Source of the DNA: Pleodorina starrii | Taxonomy: Eukaryota > Chlorophyta > Chlorophyceae > Chlamydomonadales > Volvocaceae | Length of the DNA: 64,000 nt | Assembly (NCBI GenBank): GCA_030267565.1 | Contig: BRXU01000008.1 | Coordinates: forward strand, 682,001 to 746,000 | Reading direction: 5' to 3' | Shown: positions 11,101-23,117 of the stretch, one piece after another | How positions within the stretch are numbered: position 1 is the stretch's first letter | Layout: each line of letters starts with the position of its first letter | Program-made: the position numbers and the translations under genes | The notes under the pieces: generated by a model | The model's input: only the letters and a program-made list of their open reading frames with translations | Told to the model about the DNA's origin: nothing | Databases searched by the model: none

Positions 11101-14100
11101 ATTCCGGCTGCCGGTTGTTGCGTGCATGGCTGTGTCGACCGAATGCCAACCGCCCCAACTAACCGGCCCTGTTGCACCGACCTGGCACTGGCTGAGGCTG
11201 CGTGCACACATGCATGTACGGCAGCTCATGAGGCAGGTGGGAAATCGGGAGCGAGCTTTGTTCGGGTCGCTGATGTGCACGTTCTTATGTGTGTGTGTGT
11301 GTGCGTTTGGCCGATGGGATGGTGTTCGTTGTGTGACGCGGTGGGGTGTGTGTTCACGTGTGTGCACGCACGTGCTGGATGGCTGGTAAAAACGGTTGTA
11401 TGAATGGTGGCCCTTCGTTGAAAAGCATCGCGGCACCCAATCAAGGACCACCCAGATACTTCGGTGTACCGCACGGTCCGTCAGTCGGTTGGTCGTTCGG
11501 TCGATTGGTCGGTGGGCGGGATGGCCGGACAGATTTTCGGGTGATGACACGATAGCAGTAGGTGCGGGAGCACATACATACACGCAGACGCACATTCTGG
11601 ATGGGTGAATGACCGCGGGTCGGATCGCATCGTCCGCTGGACCGATGGAGCGAGCGAGGATAGATTGGAGGGTCAGAGCGAGGATCGGAGCGTCCCCTGG
11701 TGACCGCCCTCGCTGCCCCCGCCGCGGCGCCTGCCCCCGTGCGCCATGTATGTTGCGTGTCGCAGTGCGCGCGTACGTCTCTCTCCATCCATGCCCTTGC
11801 TCGATCGATGGCACTGCTGCCTCTAGCTGCCTCTAGCTGCCTCCAGCCAGCACTGCTTGCTGTTCCGTCGAATTGAGGACATGTATGCTTGGAGGCTCTT
11901 TTTTCAGTCGCCCGCCCGCCCGCCAATCTGGTGCCGTCCTTAGCGGCTATCCAGGTATCGATGTGCTGTTTGTCCTCACATGATGCATACATCCATTTGT
12001 ATGAGTCTCCGTGCGTGCATGCATGACGTGCGTGCATGCATGTGCTGCCCAGCACACATTATTAGTACAGTAGCATCACATCGCATATCGATCGGTTGCT
12101 TGTCCGTCCCCGCGCCGTTTTATTTGCTGCGTCTTCGAGGACGTCGGTGGTTCATTCATTCATACATCTTTCGGCGGAGCGTAGTCCTTTATTTGGTTGG
12201 TTGCTTCGTTGGTTGGTGTGTACCTCTGCACAGCGCGCGCGTGTGTGTGTGTGTGTGTGTATGTACGCATGCAGGCACGCTTCGTTGCCGGTGTATGTGC
12301 GTTTGCATTTCATCCTCGTGCGCCCCTCTTGATCATGCATTTGTTGTATTTTGTGTTCGCCATCATGTTATTAATCTCATCCAGCCAGCAGCCGCATTAG
12401 CTAGTCCGGCCTGCTGCTGCTGGTGGCTAGTTACCTTTGCCTGCTGGTCACCGGCCGGTGTCGGTGTGCCGTGCGCGTACGTGTGACCTCCGTGCGTCGC
12501 TCCGTCCTGCCATGGCGGCTCGTTCTCGGTGCGTGGCTGCATGGATGGCACCGGGTGCATGCCCTACCTGGTGTATGTACACGTCACATTTCATTATTAC
12601 CACCTGCCTACCTACCTAGCTTACTTGCCATCCACACGCGTGTATGTACGGCACCCACCGGCGGGTACTGCCATGCAAGCCAACGAACGGAGCCCCTGCG
12701 TGGTTGGCCACCCGCAGCTCACTCCTGTCCCCGTCCCCTGTAATCATCCATCCATCCATCCCTCAGCGCCCCCCTAAACCCTTTACCTTGCCCTGGATTC
12801 CCATCCGTCACTATGAAAGACAGTGCGGTAGGTGAATAGGTATAACGAAGGGGCGACTTCTCGATTAGCCCTGCAGACAATGTGCACACAATGGCAGGCA
12901 GATGCATGTCAAGTAAGCTGGACAGGTTGGCAGCTAGATAGAATAGATAGATGGCTAGATAGACAGGTAGATAGATCCCTGATAGATGGATAGATGAATA
13001 ATTAGGTAGACTGGGAGGTAGATTAGCTGGTTGATGGTGGTGGCCGCACCCTGGGTAAGACTTTTCTCCGTAAATGTCGATTTTAAACTCCGTGAAGTGC
13101 AGTTTGGACGCCGTCAACTTCATTCTCCCTACGTGTACGGAAATTAAGGAGCCAGTCAATGCACATACTCTGTTTCAGCAGGCAGGAAACAAATGAGAGA
13201 CTGTTGACATAGGCGCAGTATGTAATGCTTGTGAGCCGGGTAGCGCAAGCACAGACCTTCGCTTTTCAATATGTTTAACCGGCCCTGTCCTAGGAGACAA
13301 GTCAAAGGTGACGGGAGCTTATCGTTTGGCTTTATTGTTGTTATTATTGTCATGAATTCAGCATATCATAGTCGCCCGACGCGCACCGCTGTATGTTCGC
13401 AGTCCTTGGGCACGCATGGCCCGGACGCCTTGCTTGGCAAGTTACGGGCGACATGGTGCTTTGAGAGGACCAACAAACTCATATTCAAATGCTAGGGCAT
13501 GTCGTCCTGGCAAGTCATCACGTGGGGATACCGCCCGTCGCGTGTTCCGGTACGCTCCGCCAGGCCACGCAGGATCTTGCCCCCCTCTTGACCACTTGCT
13601 TGCACACTTGGGTCCGTTTACACCCTACATTTCCCACGCCCCCGCGGCCAGCTGCGAGAGTTGTACGATCTTATCCGCCACTTGATCGCTCGGTCAATGG
13701 ATTGGTCGGGAGTTGGAGGCTTACGATCATACGATCAATGTGCTGCAGCGGAGGGGGCGAATTGCCGTACGGTGCGTGAGGTGTCGTGTGACTAGATGGC
13801 CCGCCGTGAACCCCGCTGCGGCACCCGACCGAGGTTGAAGGGCACTACAATGCATCCGCTGAGTGCCTCGCGGCCTAGCTACCTACCGTCAGTGTCCGTG
13901 CGTCCAAGGCTTTCTGCAGGAGCGAGCTGTCCTGCCAGGACGCGCGTCGATTTCGAATCTATCCATCCGCGTGTTGACGGAGCTCCAGAGGCACGCACGC
14001 ACGCCGCAGGTGCCAGCTAGCTGCTCACAGGCTGCTGCAGTGAATGCCGCACCCGTCCTGCCTCTAGCCGCTCCCGGTGGCTCATCTATCGCCGTACCAC

Positions 14101-14830
14101 GCCTCAACGCAACGCACCCACTGCCATGCGTCTGCTGGCGACAGAGTACAGACCGTCAGCTTCAGCGAAAGTAAGTGTCGGTTGCCTCCAGGTTAAAACG
14201 TTGAATGCCTCGTGCACACGTACGGCACGACGGCACTGCACCTACACACGCACGTCACCAGGGCCCAGCTTCGTAATAATACCCAATCACTGATTCGTAT
14301 CGCTCTCGCCCGCCCGTCTGATTTTATCGCCTCCTCGGCGCGGTGTGCCGCGTCGGAAGGGCTGCGCGTGGGGTTGCTTGCATCGCACGTTTCGGCCGCT
14401 TTGGACTCGATGCAATCAACAGCCGGCGTCGGGTCCGGCATCGAACATACAAACAGCATTGCGAAGAAACATGCGTTGCCTCGCAGGCCACTGCATGCGG
14501 GGTGATGGTGTTGGTTTGGGGCTGTACAGCAACTAACGTTGGGAGCTCGAAGGCGATTGCACGGCGGCACGAGTTTCCGCACGGTCTGCGAAGCAGGCTG
14601 GGAGACAGGCTGAGGGGCAGGCTGGGGGACAGGGAGGAGGGGAGGCTCAGAGGCAGGTCGCGTGAAAAGAACCCCTCTCCTGAGTCCTGACTTGGAGGAC
14701 TCCACCTCCGGGGTAGCTTGCCTTTGATGACTTCGTGGCGGGGTTTTATTTGCACGAGACATCTGCCGAGCAGGGCTAGCTGCTGGACAATGGCTGGCCC
14801 TGAACGACCTCGGCTCTTTGGCAGACACAC

Positions 14831-14867
<37 letters not shown>

Positions 14868-16672
14868 GCGCGCTGCAGCAGCTCGACCGTGTGGGAGCCA
14901 CGCAGGGCGCTCCCAATATTCCTGTTCTAGACCAGAAAGCTGTGTTACAATGAGCTAGATCTGCGCCACGTTGAAACTTCACGGTTCACACCCGACCCCC
15001 GGCTGCACGTCTGTCCACTGGCCTGCACACATACATACATAACACATAAGACATAACAGGGGTGATGAAGATTCGATACACGGGAGCTAGGTTTCGGTAG
15101 CTCCGCCATCGACACCCCCATCCATCCATCCCCCCATCCATCCCCCCACCCATGCATCCGCTTTGTCCAAAGGCTTTCACATCAACCAACCAATCAGCAG
15201 AACGACACCAGTCGTGCACCTCCACAACCAACAACCAGGCAGTTGCGATATTTGGCCGACAAGCATGGACGGCAGCCTGGCTAGCTCCAGAGGGCAAAAT
15301 GAAGGCCTCGACTGAGCACCGCACCGCACCGACCGCCGCACAGCCTGCACGCATGTGCGGCCATCAACTAACACACGTCTTTTGACACCAAGCACCGACG
15401 ACCAGCACCGGCGGCGCGGCTTACCCACCCGGGCCGGGAAGCCAACACCTACCTGCACACTGAAAGCGCATCGCAGCAACAACGCAACGACCGACAAGAA
15501 GGGCAACAAGAACAACAACCACCACTACTGCTTCTACCGCTGCTACTACTACTGCTACCCAGCCCCCACCTACCATACATACACACAACCGCCGAGGAGG
15601 AGGGGTGTGGTACAAGCCAGCAAGCAGGTGTCGGTCTCAAAACGCACCGGTCGAAACGAACGTCAACACACACATATCAGCCGAACCATACAAATGAACA
15701 AAATGTATTGCAGCGATGTCGTACACATCGCCGTACATCGTGCGACCACGCCACCCCGTGAGAGTAGAGGCCCGCCACCCAGCCAGACCAGCAGCACCCC
15801 CGGGTACGGTACGGTACGGCACGGTACGCGCGCCTCACCCACACACCTATAGCAGTCCTCTTAGCCCCCAAAACAGCGAGGCGGGCAAAGGCGTCCACAA
15901 CTACCTCCGATTACACACAGTACGACACACCACGTGCGCGTAAAGCACGGCGCTGCTGCTCTGAAGAAAGCGCACTGGGACACCGAGCGGGACCGGAGCC
16001 CTGGGGGGTGCAGTGCTGCGCTGCGCAGTGCAGTGCCGCGCACTCTCAGAAGAGGCACCACCTGCCTGCCTTCCTGCCTGCCCACCTGCCCCGCGGCCCC
16101 AGTCCCTCCAAACATCACGAAACCAGGCGAGGGGCCCGCCCGCCCACCCGGGAAGGGGCTGCCCGAGCCGGCACGGAAAGCCGGCGGCCTGCAGCATGGC
16201 ATGGCAGGGCAATCATTTTTATGGTGCACAGGCTGTACGCCCCTGCCCCTGCCCCTGTCCCTGCCTCATCACCACCACCACCACCCGAGGCAACAGAAAC
16301 CAAGCAGTAACGCGGAGCGGGACCGTCTCGAAGCCGACTCAAAACACCGTCATCAGCATCCGCCGACCTAACGAACCAGGCCACCGCCCTAGGCCCGCCT
16401 CCTCCCCGCCCGAGAAGCCGCCCCGCCAGATCACCTCACCGCGCAGCCTCCCTCCCCAACCCACCCCCCACGCACCCCTCGGCATCAAGCGACACACGAC
16501 AGCGCAGCCTCGCCTCGCCTCGCCTCGCCTCGCCTCTCCTCACCTCGCCACGCCCACGCCCACGCCGCCGTAGCACAGGGCACCACGCCCCGCTCGCCGC
16601 CCTCCTGCCTCTCGCCCGCGCACCTCACCACCCCCTCCCCTCCCCGCCTCCTCCCCAAATCCCCTCCGCCTC
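8180..16672. other. 8.5-kb gene-poor region rich in short palindromic and simple repeats
   Basis: Many short ORFs exist on both strands, but none shows a family motif or a consistent splice pattern. The sequence is full of self-complementary tetramer runs (CATG, CTAG), GATA/TAGA runs near 12930-13030, (GT)n near 10480 and 12240, CCATC repeats near 15120, and a CAG run. It probably includes the 3' UTR of the proline-rich gene at the left and that of the PLAT gene (minus strand) at the right. A TGTAA on the minus strand at 15911-15915 is a candidate volvocine poly(A) signal for the latter. Confidence 0.45.
14832..14864 (+). repeat. (CAG)11 microsatellite
   Basis: Eleven perfect CAG units. An ORF reading it as polyQ has no other support. 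Confidence 0.9.
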
Positions 16673-19600
16673 TCAATCCCGCTTGTACTTCTCCCGCTCC
16701 GTCCTGCCACCACCCCCACCACTGCCGTGCAGCACCTTGCCTCCCAAGCCCCCCAGCCCCAGCCCCCCCAGTCCACCGGCGCTGCCCCCCGCCTCCCCCA
16801 GCGACACGCCCACCAGCGCCGCCTTGTAGGTCAGGAAGCCCAGCACCCCCAGCGCAAGCTGCCAGGCCGCAGAGGGACTGTACACGGAAGAGACGGCGGC
16901 CTCAGCGGCGGCTCCGTTGCTCAGACCCGCCTCCTCCCGGGACAGCAACGCCATGCCCAACGCCGCGGAGGCGCACACGAAGCCCAGCCGCAACGGGGCG
17001 CTGCCCAGCACGCGGCTGCTGGCGCTGGCGGCGGCACTGGCGGCGGCGGGGCTGGCGGAGGCGGGGGTGGTGGTGGTGGTGGTGGTGGGGAGGCCGGGCT
17101 GGGCGGAGGCGGAGGCGGCGGCGGAGGTGGAGGTGGAGGCGCCTGAGTCGGCGGAGGGAGGCAGGGGCGCTGAGCCCGTCAGCGCCTGCTGCTGCTGCTG
17201 CTGCTGCTGCGGTTGTTGGTTGTGTGCCTGGTGGTGGTGGTGGTGGTGGTGTTGTCCTGATGCGGCCTCCATCACGTGGTCCACTCCGCGCATGAGCAGC
17301 CACTGGTACACCAGGCCTGCGTGGGGGGGGGAGGGGGTTGGGAGGTTGTGCGTGTGCATGGGGTTGTGTGTGTATGGGGAATAAAAAAGAAGATACCGCA
17401 GCGAAGGGACGAAGACGGCGTTAGCGGGTTGTGTATGTGGGGATGTGCGTGTGTATGGGGTTGTGTGCGTATGGGGTTGTGCGTGTATGGGGTTGTGCGT
17501 GTATGGGGGAGGAGTACGGGGAAGGACAAGGACAAGGACACGGATTAGGGGAGCGACGGAAGGTGGTGGCAGCCGCCGGATGGATGGCGGTGGTGGTGGT
17601 GACGGTGGCGCAACTGGCACACCAGGCGCGTTAAAGGCGGTCCAGATGAAGGGGAGGGCAGGCGCCGTCCCGTGAAGGTACGACCGGCGGAGGGAGAGGA
17701 CACACGCGGGAGGTGCTTGATGGCACGCAATCGCATCCGCTGCCGTTGCGGCCGACCAGCGGCCACCCAGCCGCATACCCAGGCGCTGAGCAGGTCCGCG
17801 GCACCTACCTACGATCCCGCCGGCCGTGTACGGCAGCGCTGCCGCCGTACCGCCTGTGAGCGCCGCCAGACTTGCCCCGCTGGCCACCAACAGAGCTGTG
17901 GTTGCCGCCACTCGGCGCTTCAGGTCCGAGTAGTCGGACATGTTGAAGGACCACAGAGCGGTGGCCTGCTCCTGTGAGAGTAAGAGTGAAGAGAAAATTC
18001 GTAAATGAAGCGGGTTGGGGGGTGAGGTGAGTGCGTGAGTGAGCGAGCGGGTGGGAGAAGAACAACGAAGAGGAAGCCGCAGGGGGGGGCGAGGAGCGGC
18101 GGCTGCGAGACGTACGCGCATATGGGAGCTGTCCGGAGGAGGCTGAGGCGGGGGCTGTGCTGTGCTGTGCTGTGATGTGCCCCGGAGAGCGGGCAGGTTG
18201 GTTCAGTGGGGGAGAGGGGCGGGGAGAGAAGGGGGTAGGGGATGGACGCGGGAGAGAGGCGGCAGGCGAGAGGGTCGGGAGGGGGCGGGGGCGGGCTCTA
18301 ATCTACATTCTGTCCAGCGGGAGGCCGGGAGCTCGAGGGAGGGGTCGGGGGGGGGGGGCACATGGCCTTCCGCCTCCGTCGCGACAGCAGCACCGGTTGA
18401 TTCCGGCCCACAGGGGAGAGTCAAGAGCCGGGTCGGCAACGGCAGCGCCCAGCGGCAGCAGAAGCGGCAGCCCCCACCGCGCAAGCCAGCCCTCACACCG
18501 CACTACTGACCTTCGTGAGTATCACCGCCGCCTCCCCCTCGCCGTACACCACCGCGCCCACCGGCACGGGTGTCAGCATCGCCGCCCCCTCGCCCACCTT
18601 GCCGCCCAGCTGCCGCCGGCACACGAACCTGCGCGCACAGGGCCGAGAGCAGCGTGCGCAGCGTGGGGGCGCAGAGGGGGGGGGCAGCAGCCGCGTGAGG
18701 GCACAGTCAGAGCAGTGCCCTCACGCGGGGGGACGCAGCGGCAAAACACGTGCAGACCGCTCCACCGGGCCATGAGTGCCCAGGCGGTCACGATCCAGGT
18801 CCCAGATCCAGTCCGGGTTCAAGGGGCCGTGCAAGGAAAAAAGGTCGTTGCTGTGCAAGGGGTCGAGGGAGGGGACTCCCTCCCTCGTCCTCCCTCCCTC
18901 CCCTTTCCTCCCTCCCCTCCCCCTTCCTCCCTCCCTTCCCCTTCCTCCCTCCCTCCCCCTTCCTCCCTCCCTCCCTTTCCCCTTGCCCCCTTGTCAACCA
19001 CCCAGCCAGCCAGCCAGCCCCTCAGTCCGCCCCCGTCAGTCCCCACCTGTCCAGGTGGTGAGTCCTGGACGAGCTGACGTCCATCTCGTCCAGGTACCAG
19101 GTGCCCGCCTCCACGCCCACCAGCACACCCGCCAGGGGACCCAGCTCCGGAACCAAGATGCTCACCTGCGGGGACAGGGCAGGGCAGGGCAGGGGCAGGG
19201 CAGGGCAGTGCGTATTCGGGGGTCAGTCCCCTGCCACCGCCTCGGCCTCTGCGGGACCAGCTCTACCAGATCAGATCCGTTTCATCAGCTCAGCTTGAGC
19301 TCAGGTCAGCTTCAGATCAGTTTATGTCAGTTCAGGTCAGGCCAGTTCATGATGGACGCCCTGCCCTGCCCTGCCCTGAACTGTCCGGCCTTTGCTGTCA
19401 TTCAGCGCTGATCATTCAGTGCCAGTGTCAGTGCCCCCGGGACGGCTTTGCACCGCCCGCCAGCCTGGCTCCTGGCTACCGGCGAGCACCGGCGGCTGCC
19501 TGGCGCATCAGAGCGGCCCTCCCTGCCATGCCCTGCCCTCCCCTCCGCTGCGGTCCGTTGCTTACACGCCCCATCCCTTCCGGTCCCAGTTTAGGACCCC

Positions 19601-21524
19601 TGCACTGCCCTGCCCTGCCTGCACTGCACTCTGTTGCTGCATGACATTGCGGCTGCTGGTACTGTCGTTTGGAGCGACCCAATCCAGCAGCAACGGTATG
19701 CCCCTGTCCCTGTCGCTGCCCCTGTCGCTGCCGTCGGTCCTGTCCGTTTGCATCCGCCCCGGTCCCCACCCGTTCCATCCCATTACGGTGCCACCAGGAA
19801 CGTCTTCCCACCTGCTTGCATTACCTCGCTGTTCTTTTGCAGACGGGAAGGATTTCTTCTGCTACATTACCGTTTACGGGCTCCGGGGTATACGTGAATA
19901 ACCCCCCCCCCCCAGACCCCGAGACCCCCCCTCCGGCTCAGCTCGTCCCGGCTCGGCTGGTTCCGCGGGGCCAGCCAGCCCTCCTCCGCGGGCCTCCGAC
20001 ACTACTCACCCACCCATCAGCCAGCAGCCAGCAGCCTGGCCCAGCCTCTCACCCGTTGTCCTTGATCTTGTCCCCCCCTGGTCCGCTGGTCCGCATCACC
20101 ACAAAAGAAAACCAGATCCCTACTCCGAACCTCCGAACCTCCAACCCCGCCGCCGCAATGTGTTGAGTTTACCCTGGTTCCTGCATCCCGGGTCCCGGGT
20201 CCTGGGGCTCGTTCGCCAACGTCCCCTCCGTTCCCCTCCCCCGCCTCGACACCGCGGCGGCTCGGCTCGTACTCGCTACAGCCTCTCAGTTTGTATGTAA
20301 CGTCCTTTGCTGCTTGCAAGCTTACCTCGTTGTTCTTTTGCAGACGAGACGGCCTTCTCCTTCTGCTACTTTACCGTTCACGGGCTCCGGCCTTTACGTG
20401 GATAACCCCCGCTGTGGTCTCATCCCTACTTCCCCCGCCCACCCTCCCAACCCCCGCCACCCACCTCATCAATGGATCCCTCCTGGAAGCGCCGCTTGGG
20501 GGGCGGAGGAGGAGGGGGCCGACCCACCATGCCCCTGCCGCTGCCGCTGCTGCTCGTCGCCCCCGGCTGCGTGGGCCGCTGCTGTTGCTGCTGCTGCTGC
20601 CCCTGCCCTGGCTGGCTGCCGTCCGTGCCGCTGCTGGCGGCCGCATCCGCCAGCGCCATGCTGCAGTCGGCCCCCACGTCGGGTCCGATGAGCTGCGGGG
20701 CGGGGTGAGGCGGCTCGGGGGGTCAAAGGGGAGGGCGGAAAGGCGGGAGGCGGCGGGAGGGGGTGGGGCGGGGGGTGGGGTGTCGGACCCACAGTCGAGC
20801 CCATGCAGGAAGCAGCCCGGAGGCCCCACTGGCGGAGGACACTGAGAGGGAGAGCAGATGGGGCGCTGAAAGCCCGGAAGCCGAAACCCCATCGGCCCCT
20901 CCAACCAGAGGCGGGCGCAGGACACCTCCAGGCCGGTGGGCTGGTGACGCAAGCAACATAATCAAAACGTAGTTATGAAATCCGCTGCCTGCAGTGCTCT
21001 CAGCCTGCAATTCCACGGCGACCGCTACCCGGCCGGTGCGGTGGGGGGCCCCTGCTCTCAGAGCCCGTGGCCATCTGTTCGGTTCGCTTGCCTTTTGGTA
21101 CCTTCCATACACAGAATTAGACCGGTTACAAGACCGGTTACCGCAGCACCCCGCCAGCTCACGGTGCTAGGAAACCCCCCGGGCTCCCCCTCCGTCCCCG
21201 GGCTCCACACATCCCGCCGCCGGTGGCAGTCGGAGAATCGGTACCACGTCGTACGGGGTACGGCACTGGGCGGACAGTACGGTACGGCACCTGTACCTGA
21301 CACATCTCGACGGTGTGTGCGCGCGACTGGATGGGGTCGTTGACGGGGCTGACCCGGTGCAGCACCGCCTGGCCGTCCTGGCCGATGAGGCAGACGTTGA
21401 CGGCCGCGTAGGGGTCAGACGGCGCCGCGCCGCGAGACACGCCGGTGGTGAAGCGAATGGTGTAGACGGTGAGCGGCGGCGCGTCGGGGTCCGACACCGA
21501 CACGGGGGCGGCGGCGGCAGCGTC
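16673..21524 (-). CDS. PLAT/LH2-domain protein with four membrane helices, six exons (5' end unresolved)
   Basis: Exons in transcript order: 21524-21297, 20692-20465, 19165-19047, 18628-18511, 17971-17809, 17316-16673. All junctions are GT-AG and in phase, giving 499 residues. The first four exons form a PLAT/LH2 beta-sandwich: VYTIRFTTGV, then RFQEGSIDEVSILVPELGP, TWYLDEMDVSS and RFVCRRQLGG match its conserved strands. A long Gln/Pro-rich insert sits between strands. Exons 5-6 carry four hydrophobic stretches: TALLVASGASLAALTGG, ALPYTAGGIVGLVYQWLLM, LRLGFVCASAALGMALL and AAWQLALGVLGFLTYKAAL, with a His/Gln/Ser/Thr-rich loop between helices 2 and 3. The C-terminus is basic. Function is unproven; PLAT domains mediate lipid or protein contact at membranes. 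An upstream exon is likely; an ATG at 21866 (MAATQRIRC) is a candidate start but does not splice in phase directly. Confidence 0.75.
19813..19907 (+). repeat. Dispersed short repeat, copy 1
   Basis: Shares TTACCTCG-TTGTTCTTTTGCAGACG, then TTACCGTTTACGGGCTCCGG, then a C-run with 20312-20409. Lies in the intron between PLAT exons 2 and 3. A shorter third copy is at 25931-25978. Confidence 0.6.
20312..20409 (+). repeat. Dispersed short repeat, copy 2
   Basis: About 95 bp, similar to 19813-19907 and, in its second half (TACCGTTCACGGGCTCCGGC, then ACGTGGATA and a C-run), to 25931-25978 in a GT61-gene intron. Confidence 0.6.
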
Positions 21525-21866
21525 CTGCGAGAACGGAGGGCGGGGAGGGTGGGGAGGGGGAGCAGCGCCCAGGAGGGCAGCGCGCCGAGAGAGTTTGCGG
21601 ATGTTCTGTTCGAGGAGGAGGAGGATTAGATGGAGAGAGAGGAGGAATAGATGGAGAGAAAAGGCGGATCGTCCGAGAGAGGGATCCGGGGTTCAGGGCC
21701 GTGCAGGCGTAGCGGGTGTGTGTTGGAGAAGTGGAAGTGGGAGGGGCAGGTTGAGTGGATTCGGAGCATGTTGAATGGATTCCGAGAGCGAAGCGGGAGG
21801 GGAGCGAGGAGGGGGAGGAGTGCTCTCTCGGTGCCCACCGCAGCGGATGCGCTGCGTTGCGGCCAT

Positions 21867-23117
21867 GCTGTGCGGGAATAGGCCAGGCGGAAGGGCACGC
21901 TACCACGCCTCATCCGAGTTCCGCCGACATGGTCACAACGACACCATCACCCGTCTCGGAATCCCGGAAAGAGACACGCTAAAGGTCGACATTTTTGCGG
22001 TGTAACAGCTGAATTATGGCTGCCGTGAGCGCCCCGAACGTTAGAAGCGCCCAGTCGCCAGCATGCAAGCATAACGACGAGACCTCGGTGCAGACCAAAC
22101 GCGCTCGGCGAAAGAAGTTTAGTGCCTTAAATAGCCCGGATTATCCAGTAAAGGCATTCCTTATCAGTGGAAGGTTGCTGGCAGCAACCGCCCCCCTGTC
22201 GGCCCAACGCCCAAGGCACCCTCACGCCGCGACCGGAACAGGCCCGGCACTTCCCGCGTGTAAGGTATCGGTACACAAGTGCTATTCCGACATGTATGCA
22301 GCGACCGAATACCTTCGTGCTCTGTTCCGACACCAAGCTCGTTGGCAACACCCAGGCGCTTGGCGGTGCAGCTTGTCCGGCGCCCGTGCTCCTAGAGTGT
22401 CTCTCACGTCCCGCGAACGCTATGCAGCTCCGCTGCAACTGCGTATGGTGCTGCTGGGGCCCGAAAACAGCCAACTGTCGACAACGCGTACCGACAGCTC
22501 CTTGAGCGCGTTTCATGGCAACCTCCATGGCTAGCAATCAGTTCCAAATGTGTCTACTGACAAGGATATCTTAGAAGCGACCTGGCGGGAGAGAATTTGG
22601 AGCAGAAAGGAGCAGAAATTGTGACTTGTACTGTGATATGTGCTGAAGAATTAAGCAAGCAAGTTGGATAATAACTCGAATGCATACGCCGGAACCTTGA
22701 AGGTCTCGGCTCTCGGGGTGCAGTGCCGTAAACGGACCAATGCCGTAGCCGTCCTCACATTGAACCTCGTGCCAAGTCGCTACCCTTGCAGTCAAGCGAC
22801 TTTTGACCTTACAACGTATAACGCAATATCTTGCTCATTCCGTGCTGGCGCTTGCAGTGCGACTTTTCAAAAGGCAACATTACATTCGCCTCGTCAGTAT
22901 TACAAAGGCAGTTCGGACGAGGCCTTACCTTGCCCCGGCGGACGCTGCCCTGAAACATGTGTGCATGCTGCACATGATGCACCAGATACTTCTTTGACAT
23001 TTGCCCCAGTCGGGCTGGGGATCATCGTGACCTAAAGCTGGAAACCCTGCAACTGCTGCTGCCATCCTTAGTGACGCGGAGCGGATTCCGACGGTGCTAG
23101 AGGTGCTAATATTGCCC
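21867..23117. other. Divergent promoter region between the PLAT (minus) and GT61 (plus) genes
   Basis: No supported gene. A 172-residue ORF from 22016 begins with a basic, helix-like stretch but loses any character after about 50 residues and has no splice context. The region probably holds the promoters and 5' UTRs of the two flanking divergent genes. Confidence 0.35.

Noticed and set aside
12719..13159. Minus ORF starting MTGSLISVHVGRMKL
   Set aside because: The first 35 residues look protein-like but it then runs into GATA-repeat-derived sequence; no family match or splice context.
18157..19077. 306-residue plus ORF
   Set aside because: Antisense to PLAT exons and introns; Pro/Ser low-complexity tail from a CCTCCCTC tract.
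22016..22534. 172-residue plus ORF starting MAAVSAPNV
   Set aside because: Only the first 50 residues look coding; no motif, no splice sites, and it lies in the shared upstream region of two divergent genes.
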